Positions 24,699 through 33,631 of a stretch of 64,000 nucleotides of DNA are shown piece after piece. The DNA lies in the NCBI GenBank assembly GCA_963573315.1, contig OY752148.1, positions 1,665,263 to 1,729,262 of the forward strand. Reading direction: 5' to 3'. How positions within the stretch are numbered: the first letter of the stretch is position 1; every line of letters begins with the position of its first letter. The DNA is from Entomortierella parvispora (lineage: Eukaryota; Mortierellomycota; Mortierellomycetes; Mortierellales; Mortierellaceae). Made by a program: the position numbers and the translations under genes. The notes below the pieces were generated by a model. The model made no database searches. It was not told the DNA's origin and saw only the letters and a program-made list of their open reading frames with translations.

Positions 24699-25190
24699 TG
24701 ACCTGCACTTCTTTCATCTGCCCACTCTCCGTCTTCAAATTTGGTCGCTTTGGTCTTGATTGTCTCTCTGCACAATGTAAGTGATTCTCTGTACTGTCGA
24801 CTCCTGTCGTTTCACTGTATACAGGTAGGGAACATCACCCTTTCGCTCTTCTCGTCTCGCTTCTTTTCTGTTTTTGCCAGACCTTCGCTCCCAGAGTCGT
24901 TGGTATGCCATTGCCTCTTCTTGCCCATCGCATTGACTCTCTGTCGTCTCTGCTATCCGCTTTTCGGAAATAAAGTGACATTATATTGACAACTGATAAG
25001 GTGTCGACTATATTGGAATTGAGTGCAACTCTTGTCTGTGGGAAAAAAAAATATTATTTTTCGCATTGTATCAATGTAGTCTGCTACTTGGGCATCATGT
25101 CACGATACATCATGTCACTACAGGCTGTGCGCTACCATCGACCTACTCTGGTTCGCTTCTGACTCTTGCGAGACGAAACTCAAGACTTCT
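24699..25190 (+). repeat. Inverted copy of the nuclease-gene 3' flank
   Basis: This matches, in reverse orientation, the sequence downstream of C2 (about 28200-28707) and C3 (about 33120-33631). It contains a conserved frame without ATG, a possible 3'-UTR intron (ATGTAAGT at about 24776 to TATACAG) and AATAAA. Homology stops at about 25190, where mid-gene primase-helicase sequence starts abruptly: an inversion breakpoint. Confidence 0.65.
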
Positions 25191-27406
25191 CATGCCTCCC
25201 AGTTTTTTGGGATGTAGTATTCTGTTGAGTGTTGACTGTCCAACAGTCTTCAAGCTGGAATGCAAGGTTCCAGGCCATTGTATTGTCTGCCAGAGGGATC
25301 ACGATCGGGAAAATACGTACATGAGACTTTCTGAGTTCGGCTGTATCCTCTTGAACTGCTATCGACCCAGCAATCCAGGAAATAGGTGTGTGAAGTGAGA
25401 ACGTGATTTCGCCTTGGCTGTCGATATGGAAGTTGTTGAGAGCTCGCAGGTGTGTCGTGGTCTTCTTTCTGCATGCGGACATCCCGGACCACCCTCGATA
25501 CCTAACACACTATCATCTTCTAGAGTGCAGGTTCATAGTCCTCTAATTCAATGCGACACAGGTGGTGGCAAGACTCGGTTCACTGAAGCGCTGGTCAAGG
25601 CCAACCCAAAGTCCCGATTCGTTGCCGTGGCGTGTCGCCGCACACTTGCGGGCATGCTGGAAGAGAGGTTGGGGTTCAAGAACTACCAGGACACCCCACC
25701 AAGTGTGATTGCTAGCGACCAGCTGGTCGTCCAGAAAGAGGTGTTGTGTAGACTCGACTCACGGTTCTACACCGAGAATACATGAGGTCAGCTCGCTTAT
25801 CGGGCAAATGTGCAACGACAAGATCAAGGGGGACAAAATTGACCGCAATGTTTTTTCAAGCTACTAAACGAAGAAGCTACCCGGGTCATCTGTCTTGACA
25901 CCGACCTGTGCGATGAAGAGGTCGAAATCATGAGGGGTCTCCGTAACCGTCAAAACTTCGTCGTCATCAACAACACGCACCGGCAGCAGAAGGGCGTGAT
26001 GCTTGGCTCCAAGAAGAAGCCGATCGCGGAATCACGGGAGCTGCTCTAGGCCGGGAAGCGGCTGTGGATATCCAGCACGATGAGCGCAATTAAGACTGAG
26101 GCGCTGCACGCTGTGTTCGAGTAGACTGGCTTCCGGGGCGCGTCTGCGTGACCAAGAACACGGTCGAGGATACAACACGGGACATCGACAAGAACATCAA
26201 CAGCACCATGGTGGACCTCGATAATTTCGTCCACACACCGACCGTCAGCGTTGGGGTCAACAATGACGTTGATGATGGAGTGGACTAAGTGGTTGATATC
26301 TTCAGCACACACAGCCAGGTCGACGTCGAGAACGGCATGCAGATGATGCGGCGGGTACGCCGTGGCAAGTCCAAGACGTATTTGGTGTATACAGATGCTA
26401 CGACAAACAATCTTCCAGCCACAGTGCCAGAGGTCAAGAGACGGCTCTGCAACCAGATTGACCTTTTCACTGGCGTGAGCCTTTTGAGTCTTACATAAAA
26501 GTTTGGGTTTGACGACAACACCAAGTTGGAGCTTCCTGCCGACCTGTTCCATCGCATGTACTGCCATGTCACCGCATTGAAGCACCTCTCGATGAACATC
26601 TTCCGGTCCCAACTCACCCAGCGGATGACACGAGCTGGTTGTATTGTGACAGGTCGAAGCGACCATCTCGACAAAGACGATCCCATCGTCCACAACTTGA
26701 GGGAGAAGGAAGAAGATATCAAAGTCAACATGCACCGGCAGACCGCGGGTGCAGCACCCAGTAGTGCAGCCGAGTTGAGGAGCTGTCGTCTGGCGCCAGA
26801 GACCTGAACTCAGCACAGCGAGCGTCAGTGCACAAGTTCGCGCCCATGCGGATGTACGATGTCCAGAGCACAGCGTCGTGACAGAAGAGTGGGTGGCTGC
26901 GTGCGACAACTTGCGTGAGCAGGAGTGCTTCAAGAATCTCCAGGCAATGTCGGTACCCAAAGCTGACCGGTCTTTACAATCATGTCTGTCGTTCGTGAGG
27001 CAGTGTGAAGAACTAGGTCTTGAGTACAGCTTGGGTGGAGCAACATCAGTCGAGGCTCACAACTGGACCGATCCCAGATCGTGAAGTTGGAATACGTGGC
27101 TGACACATTGATTGCTTGCGGGTTAGAGGACGTGTTCACAATGAACGAGGTCCTGGGAGAAGATCTCAAGAAAAGAATCGACGAGGTCTGGGTGGGTCTC
27201 GAGGGTAAGATGACGCAACCACCCTCAAGGCGCGAGGACCCACACACAAAAACTGGACATTCAAGAACAAGCTGTTGTTCATCAACACCGTGTTGCTCGC
27301 GGTTCTTGGTTCAAAAATCTCCAGAACCAACAATCACAGGTCAAGATATTATCTCAAGCACTACTCGAGCGTCACATCTGCCAAGGACGGCCCCCTCAGA
27401 CGTTGA
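25190..27406 (+). pseudogene. Primase-helicase copy B2, lacking its 5' half
   Basis: The copy begins abruptly in the zinc-motif region (CIVCQRDHDRENTYMRL), equivalent to about 36475 of B4. The helicase P-loop CDTGGGKTRFTEALVK (about 25554-25601) and the following FVAVACRRTLAGMLEERL are readable, then stops and frameshifts accumulate. The C-terminal domain matches B1, B3 and B4 and ends at TGA 27404-27406 with AATAAA just behind. No start and no intact frame remain. Confidence 0.75.
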
Positions 27407-27501
27407 GGAAGAACAATAAACCAACTTTTAAAACTCACCATTATTGGCTCAATGTTTAGCCAGTGGCTTCTGCATCCTGACCGGTCACCGTGGTCCGTGC
27501 A
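25190..27501. mobile_element. Element E2, left-truncated
   Basis: Only the right part of E survives: the B2 remnant and the right end GGTCCGTGCA (27492-27501). The 5' stem of the right hairpin is lost exactly as in E1 (the outer half CTTCTGCATCCTGACCGG remains), so E1 and E2 probably share this deletion by descent. Confidence 0.55.
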
Positions 27502-28707
27502 CTCTTCTGAACATGACTTTTCCGGAAACAGCTTTTTACGACACAGTAACGGGAGTTGTTCTTCGTGAGGCGGACTCAATCTGCACTTCAAAAAAATCGG
27601 CGATCTGTCACTGCAGCAGCAATTGGACGGCTGCCAGAGACGGTGAATTGTTCCAGGGCTCATCGCACATCAATTGAAAAACGGACTGCGAGAAAACAAA
27701 AAGACTAAAAGAGGCCAGCTCGCTCTTGCTGACTTGGTGCACGAACAAAAACGCAGCGTATGAACATACCCAGCAGCTTTTTTTGTTGGAAACTGCTGAG
27801 GCAGCCAGACGAAGTAAACTTCCGTGAGCAAAGAGATGCAATTTTTCAAGCCGGATGTGAAAAAAAATGGGCTTTATTTTTTGAAGTGGCCATTTCTCAA
27901 GTCCAGAAAATTCTAGAAAACTTGCTTTTCCTAGCGATCCAAGGTCGCAGGACAGACTGGTGTTTTTAGAAAAGATGTTGCCACAAGGAACTTCGGAATG
28001 TGCAGGGGAATTAGGACTGCCCTTCAGTCTGGAACGACCCGCTGAGCATGCGAACCACGTCCATGTTCTTTTCCTGTAAAATACAATAAAAAAAGTGCAT
28101 CAATTTCTGGGAGGAGAGGCGGCTGGTAGTGTGTCAAAGTACGGGTGCTAGATATGCATGTGAAAAACTTTAAAGCTCTCGTCGCATTGCAGTTCCTAAA
28201 GCTGAAGTTCAGGGTGGGAAGTCTTGATTTTCGTCTCGCAAGAGCCAGAAGCGAACCAGAGAGGTCGATGGGAGCGCACGGTCTGTTGTGACATGATGTG
28301 TCGTGACATGATGCCCAAGTAGCAGACTACATTGATACAATGCGAAAAATAATAGTTTTTTTTCCCACAGACAAGAGTTGCACTCAATTCCAATATAGTC
28401 GACACCTTATCAGTTGTCAATATAATGTCACTTTATTTCCGAAAAGCGAATAGCAGAGACGACAGAGAGTCAATGCGATGGGCAAGAAGAGGCAATGGCA
28501 TACTAACGACTCTGGGAACCAAGGTCTGGCAAAGACAGAAAAGAAGCGAGACGAGAAGAGCGAAAGGGTGATGTTCCCTACTTGTATACAGCGAAACGAC
28601 AGGAGTCGACAGAACAGAGAATCACTTACATTGTGCAGAGAGACAATCAAGACCAAAGCGACCAAATTCGAAGACGGAGAGTGGGCAGATGAAAGAAGTG
28701 CAGGTCA
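27502..28707. repeat. Spacer between E2 and CRN C2, repeated at 32416-33631
   Basis: About 1.2 kb repeats between the two tandem units with small indels. Plus-strand phrases of coding character (QLALADLVHEQKRS; LLETAEAARRSK) recur in shifting frames with stops, suggesting a dead gene. On the minus strand about 28020-28075 reads KNMDVVRMLSGSFQTEGQS then TAA behind an acceptor-like TTTTACAG, possibly the last exon of another dead gene. Neither is intact and I recognise no family. Confidence 0.5.
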
Positions 28708-30399
28708 CTACAAGCTCAAGGCCGTGTACATCTGGAGTGACGGAACGTTCTTCACGAAATTAAGGATGTATTTCCTCTTCCACTCCTCGATCTCCTCCTC
28801 GGTCATGACATCAAAAACATCTCTCATGTCCGCAACGTCTTGTCCCAGTAGTTCCTTTGCGCCTGCTTCTGTCTTTCGAAATTTTCTCACCTGTTGAGCC
28901 GATGATGACTCTTCCGGCGGCATACCAGATCCCAAGTTTGCCCCCCGAATGGCTTCCAGGAAGTTGCATCTTTTCCTATATGGAGTGTTCGAAGTAGCCG
29001 GGTGGTCTTTGACCTTGGGATTATCGACCAAAGGTTCTTGCGCGATTGCTTCGAGTAATGCCACGCCTTGACGAAGTCCAAACTCGCAGTTCACGATCTT
29101 GCCCGGCTCAAGCCAGTAAAACAGCCAACTGTCATTCAGGTCTGTGAGAAGTATCACAGGGCGGTACGATGACGACAAGCTTACCGAAAGAAGCTTCACA
29201 GCAGCCTGCATGGAGTCCTTTGCTTCAACTTTCTTTTTCACCTCAATCCCAACCTGCAATCCACCGGCGTAGTTCAAAGCACCGACATTGGCCCTCGGCA
29301 TGAGAGCCATATCCGTGGTTCCTTTGAGAGAATACTTTGCACTCGCCATGCCTGTGTTGAGGAGACCGCTGGCCTGCGAAGCGCGGAAAAAAACGATGTT
29401 GTTTGGACGACGGATGTTTTCGTTCAGCCATTTTTCGTAATCGTCCACTTGGGTGTCTTCTTTTTCTTGGGTCCAGGTAAAAGGTTTGATCTGTCCGGTC
29501 ATCTGTCCGGCCATCTGTCCGGCCCTTCGAGGAGCAGCAAATTCTTCAGTGAATATCTTGAGATTGTGCTCGGCCAATACCTCTACAAACTGCCCTTGAG
29601 TGATCCGCGAGAATGAAAGTTCGCTCTTTGTGTCTTCTCTCATTTCTGCATTCATGAAAAGAGACATATCGATCAATAGCCTGTACGATGACAGCAATCA
29701 CTTCATAATAAGGGGCCTTACCTTGCAGTGCTTTATCAAACTTTTCCGCAAGCTTTTCCTCAAATTCAGTCATCATTTTCTTCTGTATCGCAGTGTAGAC
29801 TTCCAAGAATTCCTCGAAATCGCGCTTTTTGCCTGCGGCCACATCTAACAGAGAACATAATGAGAATTAGTCTCAGGACTAGATAACATAAAAGCCTTTC
29901 ATAGACAGGCTCATTCGAGCGAGAAACCATTGCCAGTTGGTGCCAAAATGCACGGACCATGGGGCCAGAAGGCAGATGTCTTTTTTTCTCTTTAGAAAGC
30001 TACTCTGCCTTCAGGCCACTGGCTAAACTCCCGCGCGACCATCCGGCAAAACCCCTCGGGCATACCTTCTTCGGGTCGCTCGACAATGATGTATGTGGTG
30101 TCGTTAGGACCCTCGGGGAACAGCTTGGAAAGGAGTGTTCTTGGATAGTCAAGCTGCTTCTTGTCGTCCAGACCATCGAGCATAACTCTCTTGGCTCCTG
30201 TATTATCGCCGGTGGGGACTGTGGCTTGCCAGAGCACCAAGTCGTTGGCGTCAATGTGCTCGAATGCGTTTGGTTTCTTAGCCTTGATGGCATCCTTGAG
30301 TGCGCCAACCATTTTATCCGACGATACTTCGACAGGGAATGCTGTTGAAACCAGGGCGCCACTGATGAGACAGCAGATTGTGAGTGTGGTTGCCGCCAT
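28708..30399 (-). CDS. CRN-type protein C2: chimeric header + PD-(D/E)XK nuclease (464 aa)
   Basis: Exons 30399-30066, 29844-29722 and 29645-28708 total 1395 nt, an intact frame. The first about 41 header residues match C1/C3 (VEVSSDKMVGALKDAIKAK), while the rest (KKPNAFEHIDANDLVLW..., VERPEE) match CRN A, so the header is a mosaic. Exon 2 has one copy of the TQKKMMTEFE-like linker. The nuclease exon has a GQMAGQMTGQI repeat, KGTTDMALMPR and GIEVKKK. Intron 1 contains the left end of element E3. The gene is divergent with primase copy B3 and convergent with B2. The catalytic pattern is complete, so it is probably functional. Its target (self, host or competitor DNA) cannot be read from sequence. 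Confidence 0.82.
29949..30017 (-). repeat. E3 left terminal hairpin motif (CRN C2 intron 1)
   Basis: Stem GGCCAGAAGGCAGA / TCTGCCTTCAGGCC, 13 of 14 pairs, loop 27 nt. Read on the minus strand the loop is TAGCTTTCTAAAGAG followed by A-rich sequence and GACA. The outer TGCACGGACCATGG completes the end. Confidence 0.7.
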
Positions 30400-30564
30400 G
30401 GATGAGTGATTGCAGAGAAAAAGCGGTTTATGAATGGAGAAGGTGTAGACGACGCCATTGGCTGCCATTTCATTTGCCACTCCAACCAGAAAGCCAGTCA
30501 CTTCTCGAGACAGCACTGCCGCACACACTCCACAAATCCAAGAAGCACAGCCTCTTTCCATAAA
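30400..30564. promoter_or_regulatory. Bidirectional promoter of CRN C2 and primase copy B3
   Basis: 165 bp between two ATGs. It shares AGCCAGTCACTT and CGAGACAGCACTGCC with the 21116 and 35396 regions. The GTTGC/GCAAC palindrome present in those two has been lost here. Confidence 0.55.
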
Positions 30565-32291
30565 AATGAACGATCAACGGCCCCGTCTCGGTTCACAAGA
30601 GCATCCCACTTTGCCAACCTCAAAACCTCTTTTCTTTCCACCGCTCGACAAGTTCGACAGGAATCAAATTAAAGGGCTACAAGACCGATGCGACGAGTGG
30701 AGCGACATGAAATCCTACGAGTTTTTTGTGGCTGTCGAGTACTCAAGCTACAAGCACTCGACGACGTTCCTGAAGGCTTACGACTATGTTCCCAAAGAGA
30801 AGCGGTGTTTTCTTTCCAGCATATCCGAGAAAGCCAGACCTATCAAAGAGCACTACGACATTGACTGGATTCTTGCCGACGAGAGTGAAATAAAGCGACT
30901 GGAACAGCCGGTGTTAGCTGCTTTTTTGAGAGTGCGCAACCAACATGCCCCCGAGTTTGCACTTGACGAGGAACTTTGCCGCGTTCTCAGCGTATCCAAC
31001 AGCAAGAAGGTATTGTTGAACATCGTAATGTCACGAACCAACATGAATCTAGATCGGACTTGACGCGGCTCACGAACTTCTGAGCTTGTACGCGTCTCTT
31101 GTACCTTTGATCCAGATCGCGTACCTGAACTTGTGAAGCTACCGTCCTGGACTTCAGTGTAGCTCTTTGGCTGTGGTCCTCCTTGGTATGTATCTCTCAG
31201 CCTCACCAATCAGGTCCTCCGTCTCTGCCTCTTTCATCATCGTCGCCACCTAGGATTCTACCCATAGGACTAGCTTATAATTAGTACCTGTTTGAATAAA
31301 GAACTACTTCTCTAACTCATCTCGATGCCGGCCTGGATCTGTTCTGGGCTAGATCCAGGCCTGCCTCACTTTCTGCTATATAATCCCCTTTGATATCTTA
31401 CTTATCCCTCAATCTGCAATTCACAATAAACCATACCTTTCCTTCACCTTCTTGTCGGATCGTGACAGTCACCGCATTGAAGCACCTCTCGATGAACAAC
31501 TTGCGGCCCCGACTCACCCAGCGGATGACACGAGCTGACTGTATTGTGGCCAGTCGAAGCGACCATCTCGATAAAGACGATCCGATCCTACCGTCGACAA
31601 CTTGAGGGAGAAGGAAGAAGAGATCAAAGTCAACATGCATCGGCAGACCGCGGGAGCAGCACCCATCAGTGCAGTCGAGTTTGAGGAGCTGTCGTCTGGC
31701 ACCGGAGACTTGAATGCAGCACACTGAGCATCAGTGCACAAGTTCGCGCCCATGCGGACGTACGATGTCCAGAGCACAGCGTTATCACAGAAGAGTGGGT
31801 CGCTGCGTGCGGCAACGCGCGTGAGCAGGAGTGCTTCAAGAATCTCCAGGCACTGTCGGTGCTCAAAGCTGACCGGTCTTTACAATCATGTCTGTCGTTC
31901 GTGAGGCAGTGTGAAGAACTGGGTCTTGAGTACAGCTTGGGTGGAGCAACATCAGCCGAGGCTCACAGCAAGCTGGAGCGATCCCAGTTCGTGAAATTGG
32001 AATATGTGGCTGACATCTTGATTGCTTGCGGATGGGAGGATGTGTTCACCATGAACGAGGTCCTGGCAGAAGATTTCAAGAACATGATCGACAGGGTCTG
32101 GGTAGGTCTAGAGGGTAAGATATCGCAAACTGCACCACCCTCAAGGCGCGAGGATCCACACACTAAAACTGGACATTCAAGAACAGGCTGTTGTTCATCA
32201 ACACGGTGTTGCTCGCGGTTTTTGGTGCAAAAATCTCCAAAACCAATAATCATAGGTTAAGGTATTGTCTAAAGCATCCCTCAGATGTTGA
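30565..32291 (+). pseudogene. Primase-helicase copy B3 with intact primase N-terminus, helicase core replaced by an LTR
   Basis: ATG 30565 opens an uninterrupted frame of about 165 residues ending in the LTR. It contains EHYDIDWILADESE, whose D-x-D is the metal-binding motif of archaeo-eukaryotic primases. Position 31028 is followed by an LTR (31029-31467), after which the sequence resumes in the C-terminal domain. The region equivalent to about 36045-37857 of B4 is gone. The 3' part has stops and frameshifts and ends at TGA 32289-32291. The truncated primase frame could still yield a short protein, but no catalytic motif beyond the D-x-D is left. Confidence 0.75.
31029..31467. mobile_element. 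Solo LTR (439 bp) in B3
   Basis: The segment begins TGTCACGA and ends TCGTGACA, a perfect 8-bp inverted terminus with the TG...CA ends of retrotransposon LTRs. It has a TATATAA box (31377-31383), an AATAAA (31425-31430) and a perfect 10-bp hairpin (31331-31340 with 31351-31360). It is absent from the other three primase copies. The flanking 5-mers (CGTAA and GTCAC) do not match. No internal retrotransposon coding sequence is present, so the superfamily is unknown. Confidence 0.78.
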
Positions 32292-32348
32292 GGAAGACAA
32301 TAAACCAACTTTTAAAACTCTTTATTATCGGCCCAATGCTTAGCCGGT

Positions 32349-32415
32349 GGCCAGGATGCAGAATAGCTCTCTAAGAAAGACTTCTGCATCCTGGCCGGCC
32401 ACCATGGTCCGTGCA
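32349..32415 (+). repeat. E3 right terminal hairpin motif
   Basis: Perfect 15-bp stem GGCCAGGATGCAGAA / TTCTGCATCCTGGCC with the 18-nt loop TAGCTCTCTAAGAAAGAC, then CCATGGTCCGTGCA. Confidence 0.72.
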
Positions 32416-33631
32416 CTCTTTTGTTCATGACTTTTCTGGAAACAGCTTTTTACAACACAATAACGGGAGTTGTTCTTCGTCAGGCGGACTCAGTCTGCAC
32501 TTCAGAAACATCGGCGATCTGTCACTGCAGCAGCAATTGGACGGCTGCCAGAGACGGTGAATTGTTCCAGGGCTCATCGCACATCAATTGAAAAACGGAC
32601 TGCGAGAAAACAAAAAGACTAAAAGAGGCCAGCTCGCTCTTGCTGACTTGGTGCACGAACAAAAACGCAGCGTATGAACATACCCAGCAGCTTTTTTTGT
32701 TGGAAACTGCTGAGGCAGCCAGACGAAGTAAACTTCCATGAGCAAAGAGATGCAATTTGTCCAGCCGTATCTGAAAAAATTGGGCTTTATTTTTTGAAAT
32801 GTCCATTTCTCTCAAGTTCAGAAGAATTCTAGAAAACTTGCTGTTTTTCAAAGATCCAAGGTCGCAGGACAGACTGATGTTTTTCAGAAAAGATGTGCCA
32901 CAAGGAATTCGGACTATGCAGGGGAATTAGGACTGCCCTTCAGTCTGAAACGACCCGCTAAGCGTGCAAATCACATCCATGTTCTTTTCCTATAAAAAAT
33001 AGAATTAAAAAAAAAGTGTTTCTGGGAGGAGAGGCGGCTGGTAGTATGTCAGAATTGGGGTGATAGATGTGCTTGTGCAAAAATTTAAAGCTCACGTCGC
33101 ATTGCAGTTCCAAAAGCTGAAGTTCAGGGTGGCAAGTCTTGAGTTTCGTCTCACAAGAGTCAGAAACGAACCAGAGTAGGTCGATGGTAGCGCACAGCCT
33201 GTAGTGACATGATGCCCAAGTAGCAGACTACGTCGATACAATGAGAAAAAGAATAGTTTTTTTTTCACAGAGAAGAGTTGCACTCAATTCCATTATAATC
33301 GACACCTTATCAGTTGTCAGTATAATGTCATTTTATTTCAGAGCAGCGGATAGCAGAGACGATAGAGAGTCAATGCGACGGGCAAGAAGAGGCCAGGCAA
33401 GAAGAGGCAATGGCATACTAACGACTCTGGGAACCAAGGTCTGGCAAAGACAGAAAAGAAGCGAGACGAGAAGTGCGAAAGGGTGATGTTCCCTACTTGT
33501 ATACAGCGAAACGACAGGAGTCGACAGAACAGAGAATCACTTATGTTGCGCGGAGTGACAATCAAGACCAAAGCGACCAAATTTGAAGACGGAGAGTGGG
33601 CAGACGAAAGAAGTGCAGGTCACTACAAGCT
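32416..33631. repeat. Spacer between E3 and CRN C3, repeated at 27502-28707
   Basis: Second copy of the 1.2-kb spacer, over 85% alike by eye with scattered small indels, including a short tandem duplication (GGCAAGAAGAGGC) near 33380-33410. It holds the same broken coding phrases. Nothing in it is intact. Confidence 0.5.

Larger units (their letters stand above)
29949..32415. mobile_element. Element E3: best-preserved terminal inverted repeats
   Basis: The left end TGCACGGACCATGG (29949-29962) and right end CCATGGTCCGTGCA (32402-32415) are perfect inverted copies. Just inside each end lies a hairpin (left 29963-29976 with 30004-30017; right 32349-32363 with 32382-32396). Between them are the C2 header exon, the shared promoter and primase-helicase copy B3, in which a solo LTR replaces about 1.8 kb. 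The header-only stop is close to the left hairpin, and the primase stop is about 60 bp before the right hairpin, so the block is compact. No target-site duplication is visible. Confidence 0.68.

Noticed and set aside
24741..24989. Conserved 82-residue frame downstream of C1, C2 and C3
   Set aside because: It has no ATG, lies in the 3' flank of the nuclease exon with splice-like and AATAAA signals, and is conserved only because the copies are duplicates; treated as 3'-UTR.
31029..31467. LTR region as part of the primase gene or as an intron
   Set aside because: It is absent from the other three copies, has TG...CA inverted tips, and the coding sequence does not resume at the corresponding point.
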